Assembly: GCA_003427395.1 (NCBI GenBank)
Contig: BFEA01000034.1
Span: 3,641,530 to 3,667,822, forward strand
Direction of reading: 5' to 3'
DNA from: Chara braunii
Taxonomy: Eukaryota > Streptophyta > Charophyceae > Charales > Characeae
Length of the DNA: 26,293 nt
In this document: positions 18,258-26,293 of the stretch, in pieces
Position numbering within the stretch: the stretch's first letter is position 1
Layout: each line of letters starts with the position of its first letter
The notes under the pieces: generated by a model
Database searches by the model: none
Told to the model about the DNA's origin: nothing
Seen by the model: the letters and a program-made list of their open reading frames with translations, nothing else
Program-made: the position numbers and the translations under genes

Positions 18258-19263
18258 CTTGGTCTCAGGAGGCGGTAGGCAGATTTCACTGACAAGGTGA
18301 ATAAAGCTTTGTTTACCCCCGTTTTACTTGTCGGATTCCATTGCCATTCCTCCGGATCGAAAGAGAGTTTAGCAAGCAGGGTTTCAGGAAGGAAAGTGAA
18401 CCAGTCCTGCGCATGGAGTACCCGGATACAATGCACATTTGTCTTTTCCCACCATCTCAGCACATCAGGGTGATACCTCTTTAACCTATTGTCATCTTCC
18501 CGATGAAAGAGATTCACCAGTGCTTCCTATGTATATACCACCACCACCTTCCCCACGCTTTTTGGATCACCCTGGACAGCCACCCAGTCTCTTTCTTGTA
18601 GACATGGTCCTTTGCGCAGAATCCAGGGGTACGGAAAAAATCAATTCCTCCAAGTTCTTCCTCACGTGATGGCAACGTGTTAGAAGAGGTTTCAACCTTT
18701 TGTTCTGTTTGCCAATTTTTTTCCTCCACGCCCCATATCTCCCTGATTCTTATCACCCCCCGTTTGACCCAACTGTTCCACGGGGGGTCTGAACTACGGT
18801 ATACCCTCCCGTACCGATCAGTGATGTGCATTTTCCCGAAGAGTGGTTGTCTCGCCACCTCCTCCCACCTGGACGGCCTGCCCTTGTCTGGCAGGGGGAG
18901 TTGGCGCCACGTGCGAAGGGCTCTGATCCAGAAGTCGTCCCCGGCCAAGTCTTGCCTGACAATCCCCCTTTTCGTGTTCCTTTGGGATTTGGAGGGGCGG
19001 GGAATGGACCAGAAGCGGTCTTCAAGTCAGGTCAGTGAGTGGACCTCACGAGGGGTCTGCGGGGCCAATTGTGCAATTTGTTCAAGGGCCAAGACCACCC
19101 ACGGGAGATGGGGGGTGAAAAACAATCGTGTGATCCATTGGACCGTCAATGTCATAACCTGGAAAACGGGGTCCAAAATTCCTAAACCCCCTTTGTCTCT
19201 CAGCTGGATAACGACCAGCCAGATGACTCTAGTGATCACATTAAAGAGAGTGTTGTCCCCTTT
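18258..19263 (-). pseudogene. LINE ORF2 thumb and connection region
   Basis: Downstream of the RT core, LRDKGGLGILD (about 19203-19171) matches the conserved KGGLGI block that follows RT in plant LINEs. After a gap, segments starting near 18948 (WIRALRTWRQLPLPDK) and near 18517 read as the usual connection. They end in FTLSVKSAYRLL (about 18301-18266), the motif that precedes the zf-RVT domain. Reading then runs straight into the inverted-repeat transposon at 18257. Several stops and frame changes are present. Confidence 0.78.
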
Positions 19264-20640
19264 CTAGAGCAGCGCATTAACCTGTCTCTTCAATGCTTTG
19301 ACGACCTCTTTGTTAAGGGCCCATATCGCAGATTTGTACCACAGTGAGGCCAATACAACATAGTTGACGACCTCCGTGGGTAGCCATTTAACCTGCGGCT
19401 GGTCTGGAGGGCACACCCCTTCGTGGTGAATCCACCACCCCAAGGTCTTGGTTGCCCAATTGACTGTCATGTCGGACACGGCTGTGAACTGCTCCATGAG
19501 GCTTATGATCTCTTCCATATTTGTAGGAGAAGCATCCACCATGACAATCAGATCATCAACAAACATAGAGCATACTGAGATGCCTTCATCTAGATAACAA
19601 AAATCTGGAGTTTCCGCAAATCCTTGTTTGTGCGGAGGTTCGCAACCAGTGCTTCCATTACAATAATGAAGAGGAAGGCGGTTAGTGGGTCTCCTTGGTG
19701 GACTGATCTCTGCAGGTGGATTTCCGGAGCCAGCATTCCATTTACTTGAACTCTCGCGGTGGCATTTTGGTGCAGAATTGCAGTCCATCTTCGGAAATGT
19801 GGACCGGAGTTCAATTTTTCCATACATTTATCAAAAAAAAAACAATCCACATGATCATATGCTTTCTCAAAATCTATAAAAATTACAGCTGCATTGCATT
19901 TGTTCTGTCTTGTTAGTCTTTGGAGCTCATTTATCAGGAGAATGTTGACATGCAGTCTTTGCCCTTTGATGAACCTCGTTTGAGTGGGATGAATAACAGG
20001 ACAGGGATCAAGCAGTTTGCTAGGGCCTTCGCTAACATCTTGTACACAACCGTAAGCAGGGTTATCAGTCGATAATTCCCGATGTCCATTTTGTCTCTTT
20101 TTTTTGCAGCAAGGTGAGAACGCCTTGTCTAACCAACTCCCCTATGCACCCGGATTCTCACACCTGCTCATAGTACTTCATAAGGTCCGGGGCCATCATG
20201 TCCCAAAATATTTCTCAAATTTCTTTTGGGAAACCGTCTAGGCCCCACGCTTTTCCCTCCTCCATTTGCAGCAAAGCGGTCCAAATTTCCTCCTTGGATA
20301 ATGGGTGGTCGAGTTCTGTTTTCTGTTGTTCGGATAATTCTTTTCCCAGCGGCTGTAGGAAGGTCGCAACCTCTTCCTCCCTCAACCATTTGCCCCGTTG
20401 TGAACATTTGGATGTGAAGAGCTCCTTGAAGAAGGGTCGCGCTATTTGTATACATTGTGGAGTGAAGGATGTTACTTCTTCACACCCTTGCTTTGGATCG
20501 TACAGGGCCTCGATGCACGTCCGTGTATGTATACGGGCCAGGCTAAAGAATTTAGTGTCCATTGTGCCTTCGGTTTGATAGCGTGATATTATTGCCCTGA
20601 TTCGCATTCCTTCCCATCGTTGGGCAGCAAAGGTCTGCAA
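19264..20640 (-). pseudogene. LINE reverse transcriptase core
   Basis: RT motifs appear in order but in several frames. KAWGLDGFP is at 20253-20227 (the K-x-GxDGF block), and a TGA at 20215-20217 follows. EIFWDMMAPDLMKYYEQV continues past it. NYRLITLLTVVYKMLAKALAN begins near 20077, and TRFIKGQ follows. FIDFEKAYDH at 19880-19851 carries the first catalytic Asp. QGDPLTAFLF is at 19697-19668, and FVDDLIVM at 19563-19540 is the catalytic F-x-D-D box. The enzyme would prime cDNA on the nicked target. Frameshifts near 20100, 19980 and 19610 inactivate it. Open frames on the plus strand here are antisense. Confidence 0.88.
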
Positions 20641-20776
20641 CTGTTGTTGTAGGACTTGTATATCTGTTTGATGTTCGAAATTGTACTCAGCATATCTGGA
20701 ACGTCCTGCTGTTCAAGTTCAAGTAGTTGAATTGTTGAAGTATCTTTACCTCGCGTTCATGTCTGCGGGCCGGTAA

Positions 20777-21340
20777 TTATGACGAGTATTCTTTGCACTT
20801 CTTGTTGAGAAAAAACAACCCATTATTAAACCAATCAATTTCTTGTGGTATGTGTTGCTTTTGGATGTGCCAGAATGCCCAACAGTCCTTTATATACTCT
20901 AGGAATGACTTCTGTTGAAGAGGAGAAGCATTTGGATTGTAAAACCCAGTCCCCTGATCGGGTTTTGTGCGAAGCGTCAGGGTAACTGTACACATCTAGT
21001 GATCCAGCGCAGGATAAGGGCTCCGTGGTAAAATGGCTGCTAAGAGCAGCGAGCCCTGCAAGTCCTGTGAGATGAGAATTAGGTCGATCCTAGATTTGGA
21101 TTGACCCTTTGTTCCTTCCTTCCAGAGACAGTAGTACATCGTATCTGGGTGAAGCTTCCGGAAAGTGTCGAAAAGCTTCAGTGATAAGCATAGGTCCTGG
21201 ACCAGATCTGAATTTTTTGAGATACTTTTCATCATAAAAAAAAGCTCAAATTTGCCTTGTAACCTGTTGATAGCAGGAGCGTGAGGCCTGGTAGAGAGAT
21301 CTGGGGATGCCTTGGGCCGGGCATTCCAAGGGAAAACCAA
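20777..21340 (-). pseudogene. LINE endonuclease C-terminal part and linker
   Basis: This is the C-terminal end of an APE-like endonuclease, which nicks target DNA for target-primed reverse transcription. LFDTFRKLHPDTMYYCLW is followed by KSRIDLILIS (about 21097-21068) and PALDH, equivalent to the conserved SRIDxxLxS and SDH blocks. An in-frame TAG at 20996-20998 follows. The same frame continues as CTVTLTLRTK, the usual strand after SDH, and then the helical linker to RT (SFLEYIKDCWAFWHIQKQ). The N-terminal catalytic residues are not present. Confidence 0.75.
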
Positions 21341-21427
21341 GGGTTGTTATCGGGATGACTGGCTGGAGTTGGGGTAAGTCGTGTTGCCCTGTAACCTAGC
21401 AGGGTGGGGGCATGAGGCCTGGGAGAG
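21252..21427. repeat. Two partial copies 132 bp apart
   Basis: TTGCCTTGTAACCT…TGAGGCCTGGTAGAG at 21252 and TTGCCCTGTAACCT…TGAGGCCTGGGAGAG at 21384 are similar with a small gap. This suggests an old local duplication at the 5' edge of the minus-strand LINE relic. Confidence 0.55.
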
Positions 21428-21639
21428 CTCGACAGGGAATAAGACAGTGTTAGAGAAGTGTTTTGTTGGGGATTCCAGGGGTTCTGAGCATTCAGAGGAC
21501 TTCTGCGGCTTTCTTTTTTAGTAACTGTTGCTTGAATAGCCTAGAAATAGGTCGGCAGGTCAGCAGTTATTCATGTTTTTTTGAACTTTTCTTGAACTTT
21601 TTTCATAGTTCTCAGATTGTTCTTAGCTGAAGCCAGGTA

Positions 21640-21775
21640 ACGGCCCTGGTATTTCAAATCATTTGTATAATAATATAATTCCATATGGGACGCTGGGCCC
21701 GGTTCCCAGCACGTGTTGCTCCCCACGAATAGATTGGAGCATGTCTCAAAAAAAAAAAAAAAAAAAAAAAAAAAA
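21640..21775 (+). mobile_element. Retroposed 3' tail with 28-base poly(A)
   Basis: Twenty-eight A residues (21748-21775) follow a short non-coding stretch with hairpins GCTGGG/CCCAGC (about 21692-21710) and GCTCC/GGAGC. GCCCTGG occurs at 21644-21650 and again right after the poly(A) at 21776-21782, so it could be a 7-bp target duplication of a roughly 125-bp retroposon. Alternatively it is the end of a longer, 5'-truncated LINE. No coding is present. Confidence 0.5.
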
Positions 21776-23510
21776 GCCCTGGATCATTCGTTCATCTTCC
21801 TCAAATGTAAGGAGGGGCGAGGGAGGTATGCCCTAAAAGTCGGAGGTTAGGGACTGACAGCGAGAATTGTTAAAAGTTTCCCGGCTCATCGTCACGGGAT
21901 GAATTATGCTAGCGGAATGGACTCAAGTTCAAGAAGGCTTTGAGTTGAGTGTTTGTTATCGAGTTTGTCGACATTCGGAGGCCATTGCCCATGCACGCTG
22001 GTGGTTTCCGGAGTGTACTTGAGCGTGAATACAGCCGGTTCGAGATGCACGTGAGCGCGGACACAGCCGCAATCACGTCCACAAATCCGTGGAAAACATC
22101 ACTACAACGAGTTTACCACTTTCATAGGCGAACAACCGAAAACCTTAAAGTTTCCTCGAAGGGAATGAGCCACAACCATGTTGTTTTGGATACATGCACT
22201 TTCCTCAAAGTGAAAAAAGGCCAAGGGCACATTCTTCGATACAGTCGATCATGGTACTACTATGCATAGTATCATCCAGATAAAGCGACCGGCCAGATTC
22301 TCTGTCGAACCAACCCCAACCCTGTACTTTGTTTTGAGACGCTTTGCATACCTCCTTCAATTGAACGTCTAATTCAGGCAGAATAATTTGACTCCACCAT
22401 TACTTACTGATGGGGTGAAGTCACTATGCATGCCTTCAACATATTCAGTACAGTCACCTGTGAGAACTTAGATACGGTATGAGCCGTACGAATGATGTGT
22501 GCAAGAAAGACAAAGAGTCACCGACAGATACATCATTCTTATCACAACAGATAACTTCGTACGTATGAGGCGTTAATAAAAGGTAAAGCAAACAGTGAAA
22601 CAAAGACAAGACTTATCGCAGTAACACCTCCTAATCGAGTGCTCTACCTCTTGCAATGAAGATCACACGTTCTACCTCAATAGATTTCACAGAAAATCGA
22701 CTCCGACTCTAACTCCGCTTCAACCGCCTTCCCCAAACTGACATTCACGCCGAGTGCTCTCAAAATCTTTGCGGTCAAGTTCTTCAATATGACAATGCTG
22801 AAAATATCTTATAGGGGAAAAACATGCAGCAAACCTCGTTTTCTGGGACTCGGTCATGTACAAATGTGTGACACTCGGACCAAATATGTGTGTATGGTAT
22901 GAACCTAAAACACACGGTAGAACGGCCAGTGAGGATCCGATGTTATTGTAATGAAAAGATCAGGTTTTCCTGATTGTTGGACTGAGGTCGTCCAATCTTG
23001 ATATCGCCAGTGCATGCCTGCCTTGTAGGACATCAACAAAAGTCGGCAGTAGGACTCTATCGAAATCCTCGACGATGATCCACAAAACTAAAAGCCCAAA
23101 GTCGATAACTTGTGTTTTGTGCCATACAACCCCAATCTTCTTTCTCCTTCGATGCCGCTCTCATCTAAATGTCAAAATTTGCACATCGCCGCATCCATAA
23201 TTGTCTGTTCGTTGTACGTACGACTACTATATTTGAAAAGGTCATGACCGCGTGATGGTCACCGGAGCCATAAAACACATGATGATATCCAAGCATGTCA
23301 AAACATACGAACCAACCATTGGAGCAAGTGAAGCTGCTTGGTTTCCAAACGTCTAAAGAATCCGTGCATGACAGTAGGACACAAGTTGACCGACCAAGTT
23401 CTTAAAGCACCAATACATGCGACTCGATGCGAGCTATCGGCCACAGTCCCCTTTCGGAGGACGCCCGCCGCCGATTCATTTTATCTAGTACGGCACTCGG
23501 CCTTCTAAAT
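21776..23510. other. No recognisable gene
   Basis: A long stretch of ordinary-looking sequence. The longest open frame (plus 21949-22269) starts at a GTG, has no domain I recognise and no neighbours that support it. I see no tRNA, no clear repeats and no transposon ends. It could be intergenic DNA or old repeat. Confidence 0.55.
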
Positions 23511-23525
23511 TTTAGGGTTTAGGGT
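23511..23525 (+). repeat. Two plant telomere-type TTTAGGG units (telo-box like)
   Basis: TTTAGGGTTTAGGGT is two consecutive units of the Arabidopsis-type telomere repeat. Such short motifs occur in plant promoters (telo-box) or as interstitial remnants. No adjacent gene can be shown. Confidence 0.7.
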
Positions 23526-24367
23526 AAAAACCGGTTCTTCTCCAGTTGCCTGGGGCCATGCACTGGTGGTTTAATGATGCAATTCTTACATCCTTTTTTT
23601 TCACCCATGACAGCTCGCGAGGATTTCTTTGACACCATCTATCTTGCTGCACTCGCTCCCGCGGATGCTGACCAATTATTCGATTGTCGTTCGCAAACAA
23701 CCGTGTTACGATTCTCATAGAATGCTGTTTGTTTGCAGCGGTACTCTAGTTTTGGCCCCGGCTATGATGGCTGGCTGGGCCTATTCTGGCTATTTGCCCG
23801 TTTGGCCTGTGCGCGGCCGGGCCGATGACCTGATGTCACAGGCCGGCCATATACGCCACCGCTAGTGGAATCATTCGTGTCGTCCAGTCCATTCAGCCCG
23901 CTGCAGGTATAACCCAGCAGCAGCAGTCTGCACTAGTATGGGTAAGAAAATAGGGATACCACAGGGCACACACAGTACTCAGCCTGGAAGAACCTGACCT
24001 TGTTTTCACACCCCACGCGGTCCGCAAACACTATTTCACATTCTTTTTGGCCATTTTCAGAGGGTCGTACGGTGGGCACCTTATGCCAATGGAGTGCAAG
24101 GGTCGTACTATCGTAGCCAATCGCTCCAACTGTGGTCCAGCATGACTGGAAGAGTACCAAAAAAGAGTGCCAATGTGGTCCACATTCCTTTCCTTTCCTT
24201 TCCACGAAAGTCGAGGCAAACTTCCCTCTTTGGGTGACAGTGCCCGTTGGTGCAGCAGCTACCACCAGAGCCAGCGTGGAAGATAGGGGAAGCGGAACGG
24301 AAAGGGGGAGTTTGTTGTCCTCTTCTCCCTCTCTGCCTACGGTTTACCGTCGGCAGTTCTATTTGAC
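23526..24367. other. No recognisable gene; one long inverted repeat
   Basis: GGCCTGTG (23804-23811) and CACAGGCC (23837-23844) are perfect inverted arms around a GC-rich 25-base spacer. No other structure and no credible coding frame are seen. Confidence 0.55.
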
Positions 24368-25041
24368 GATATATATATATATCTGATATATATTACGTTT
24401 TATTTCACCCAGGAAAAATCTGTGAAAATCATGGCCGCGGAATTGGGGCCGCAATCCGCTGCCGCGACCACAAACATGGTCGCCGCAGCCATTGGACTGC
24501 GCGGCAGCGCCCATCCCAGCTATCCTGCATGCACCTGCTGGTGCACACACAGTCTTGGAAAGGCATGGCCTACCGGATTAGAAAATGGCTGGAGCCTGGC
24601 AGCACCTGCGGGGCCTTGTTGTCTGTCTCCCTCTGGCTATGAGGGAATGTGAGGGGTTGGGAGAAATTGCATCGGAAGCAAAATGTGCAATCGCAGAAAG
24701 CAGCTCGAAGGNACTGGTGGCAGTTTTAGTGCCGAGACCCACTGTCCAAAAAGAGGGTGGTAATGTGTTTTTTTTTTTCCAGTCCGATAGTTGGGGGGGG
24801 GGGGGGTAGAAACCGTGGAGAAACCAGAGTCCCATGGTAGGGAAGGTGGTGTGAGCACCCTCTCCTAGTAGGTGATCTCTTTGCTCCAGTCCTATTGGTG
24901 GGGAGCCGCACCCGCTGGAAAGCGGGTTCAGCGTCACAGTTGAGCAAAGCATAATCTTGAGCTGCCAACATTGACTACCCCAGGGGAGGAGCTGGGGGGT
25001 TACCTTGGCAGAATGGGATTCCTGATATGCATGCAGACACT
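24368..25041. other. No recognisable gene; homopolymers and one hairpin
   Basis: An AT-dinucleotide run starts at 24369. T11 lies at 24768-24778 and G14 at 24793-24806. ACCCGCT (24910-24916) and AGCGGGT (24921-24927) form a 7-bp hairpin with loop GGAA. Open frames are Ala/Gly-rich and show no domain. Confidence 0.6.
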
Positions 25042-25063
25042 TGAAGACTCTTCTGAGTCTTCA
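25042..25063. repeat. Perfect 9-bp hairpin with 4-base loop
   Basis: TGAAGACTC and GAGTCTTCA around TTCT. It has the same form as the 4-base-loop hairpins in 8568-9992. Confidence 0.9.
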
Positions 25064-25078
25064 CCCTTTTCGGGGGTT

Positions 25079-25122
25079 TGCCTGATTTTGATCTATGTCC
25101 TGCCTGATTCTGAGCTATGCTC
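25079..25122. repeat. 22-bp tandem duplication
   Basis: TGCCTGATTTTGATCTATGT followed by CC, then TGCCTGATTCTGAGCTATGC followed by TC. There are two adjacent copies with four differences, ending two bases before the foldback element at 25125. Confidence 0.85.
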
Positions 25123-25124
25123 TG

Positions 25125-25235
25125 CTACCGTCTTCACCCGAATAGAATGCCCGGTCATTGTAGCTGTATTCGGTACAACTTTCAGCCCAGATACGGCGAT
25201 AATTACCGGGCGCTCTTTTCGGGTGAAGACGGTAG
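25125..25235. mobile_element. 111-bp foldback element
   Basis: CTACCGTCTTCACCCGAA (25125-25142) is the perfect reverse complement of 25218-25235. Inner sequence also pairs (GCCCGGT with ACCGGGC, then TGTATTC-type arms), so about 50 bases on each side fold with few mismatches. It has no coding capacity and no clear target duplication. It fits a very small MITE or a stable hairpin RNA. Confidence 0.75.
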
Positions 25236-25559
25236 TCCCTGCTTGTTGTGTCCTGATCTCTTCCAGGACCCGGACCATCCTGCAGTCTGGTTCCGTTCCT
25301 CAGTCAGTGGTGAGACCTCGTTCCATGCCATACCATCTCTGATGCACTATGCATGATTGCGATGACGGAGGGAACAGGTCCGGGAAGTCTGAGAGAGGTC
25401 TGGTTGGGGTTGTTGCTCCCGCCTTAGTCCATTGATGAAAGACAAGGTGGTGGTGGTCCCTGGTTATATTTTTCGGTGTAAAATAAAATAAAAATCGGAA
25501 ACTGCAAAAAAAACAAGAAATAAAAACGAAAACAATATTTTTTCTTTCTTCCTTTTAGT

Positions 25560-25561
<2 letters not shown>

Positions 25562-25592
<31 letters not shown>

Positions 25593-25657
25593 CGGGGGGG
25601 GAGAGGGGGGGGGGGGGGGAGGGGCGGCTACCAATCAATCAATCTATCAATCAATCA
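25562..25657. repeat. Cluster of simple repeats: (GT)n, G-run, AATC-type repeats
   Basis: A (TG)n run at 25562-25591 is followed by CC, then a G-dominated tract to about 25626 that could form G-quadruplexes, and then AATC-type tetranucleotides (25631-25657). T-rich pyrimidine runs follow. The short open frames here come from the repeats and are not genes. Confidence 0.85.
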
Positions 25658-25745
25658 AGATGTTTTTTCTTTTTTCTTTTTTTTGCCCAACCCACCCCCT
25701 CCTGATATCCATCTTTTTTCATTTTTTTTCTTTGAGGGGGTGGGG

Positions 25746-25842
25746 TTGGGGTTGCACAACCCCAATCTGCCCTCAAACCCTTTCCCCCTCTCCTCCACTG
25801 GCCGCCACTCGGCTGCAAAGTCGCGCGGCCGCACGGCCGCGC
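25746..25842. repeat. Two perfect 9-bp hairpins with CA loop
   Basis: TTGGGGTTG CA CAACCCCAA (25746-25765) and GCGCGGCCG CA CGGCCGCGC (25823-25842) are perfect inverted repeats with the same 2-base centre but unrelated stems. No coding is seen nearby. Confidence 0.85.
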
Positions 25843-26002
25843 ATGGCCACCTCCGGGGGAGATTCATAGGGCGCTGGTGGTTTACTCCAGCAGTAATAGT
25901 GAGGCCATCATAAGCTCTTGCCTGACTGTATAGACGGAGGCTGTGCTTCCGACGCTCCAGCTTCCTTGGCCAGCTGAATTCATATTCAATGGGCAAATTG
26001 AA

Positions 26003-26051
26003 ATACGGCAATAATTGCCAGGCGTGCTATTAGGGTGTAGACAGTAGCCCC
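26003..26051. repeat. Diverged half copy of the 111-bp foldback
   Basis: ATACGGCAATAATTGCC… onward aligns without gaps to 25191-25239. About 35 of 45 bases match, including ATAATT, GGGTG and AGAC-GTAG. The left arm is not recognisable, so this is a half copy or a strongly decayed one. The rest of 25843-26235 holds no recognisable gene. Confidence 0.6.
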
Positions 26052-26233
26052 ATGAGTGTGTACAAACCAAGGAAGAGTGGAACCAGGGACACATCCAGTA
26101 CCCTTAGGTTTCCACGGTTAATACCATGCGCGGCCTCAGGGGGTCGAGAATCTTGCCATGCTCCCAATGACAGACAAAATTAGATTCATCTAGAGAACCA
26201 ATGCACAATGCAACCATGCAGAAGTGCCAGGCC

Positions 26234-26235
<2 letters not shown>

Positions 26236-26293
<58 letters not shown>
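26236..26293. repeat. (CT)n microsatellite at window edge
   Basis: At least 29 CT units continue off the right end. This may explain an assembly break here. Confidence 0.95.

Larger units (their letters stand above)
17565..21340 (-). mobile_element. LINE (non-LTR retrotransposon) relic, minus strand
   Basis: In minus-strand order this shows the end of an endonuclease, RT motifs, a long connection and a zf-RVT knuckle, the ORF2 layout of plant L1-type LINEs. It is broken by many stops and at least six frame changes. It is also split by a 346-bp inverted-repeat transposon at 17912-18257. The 5' end (ORF1 and most of the endonuclease) is missing or not recognisable beyond 21340. Confidence 0.88.

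Noticed and set aside
21949-22269. 106-residue open frame
   Set aside because: Starts at a GTG, matches no family I know, and has no promoter or neighbouring exon support.
24422-24652. 76-residue Ala-rich open frame starting at ATG
   Set aside because: Low complexity, short, and in GC-rich sequence where chance frames are common.

Overview
The window looks like repeat-dominated nuclear DNA of a green plant-lineage (streptophyte) organism. The style of its retrotransposon proteins resembles what I recall from charophyte algae, especially Chara; that assignment is from memory, not from a search. Supporting signs are a primer-binding site complementary to plant tRNA-Asp, a chromodomain-like Gypsy integrase tail and a short TTTAGGG telomere-type motif. 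I see no intact host protein gene. Isolated N bases lie mainly between 2014 and 9838, in 11600-11720 and in 12484-12592 (one more at 24712), as if a high-copy repeat consensus were ambiguous there.

Layout. (1) 1-5448, minus strand: a decayed Ty3/Gypsy element (A), with gag, linker, protease, reverse transcriptase, RNase H and the start of integrase running off the left edge. A tRNA-Asp-type primer site lies at 5428-5445, and LTR-like DNA with a TATA box lies to the right. Seven in-frame TAG/TGA codons and two frameshifts break it. (2) 7769-8085: a 53-bp minisatellite. (3) 8426-9992: a non-coding stretch packed with short perfect hairpins. It contains a convincing hammerhead ribozyme core at 8991-9043. 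(4) 10201 to about 14190, plus strand: a second Gypsy element (B) with RT, RNase H and a D,D35E integrase with chromodomain-like tail, then a polypurine tract and 3' LTR. Gag and the 5' LTR are missing. (5) 14300-16110, plus: the 3' end of a LINE with a zf-RVT knuckle and an A-rich tail. (6) 16109-16792: two tandem duplications and a pyrimidine tract. (7) 17565-21340, minus: a LINE ORF2 relic (endonuclease end, RT, zf-RVT), split at 17912-18257 by a 346-bp inverted-repeat transposon with a 3-bp target duplication. (8) 21640-21775: a retroposed tail ending in 28 A. (9) 21776-26293: no recognisable genes, but small foldbacks, hairpins, microsatellites and G-runs.

The window reads as nested selfish DNA: retrotransposons provide nearly all coding signal and small inverted-repeat elements provide most remaining structure. 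The best candidates for something new are the hammerhead ribozyme in its hairpin-rich surroundings and the 346-bp element carrying a tandem series of stem-loops with a compensatory base-pair change.
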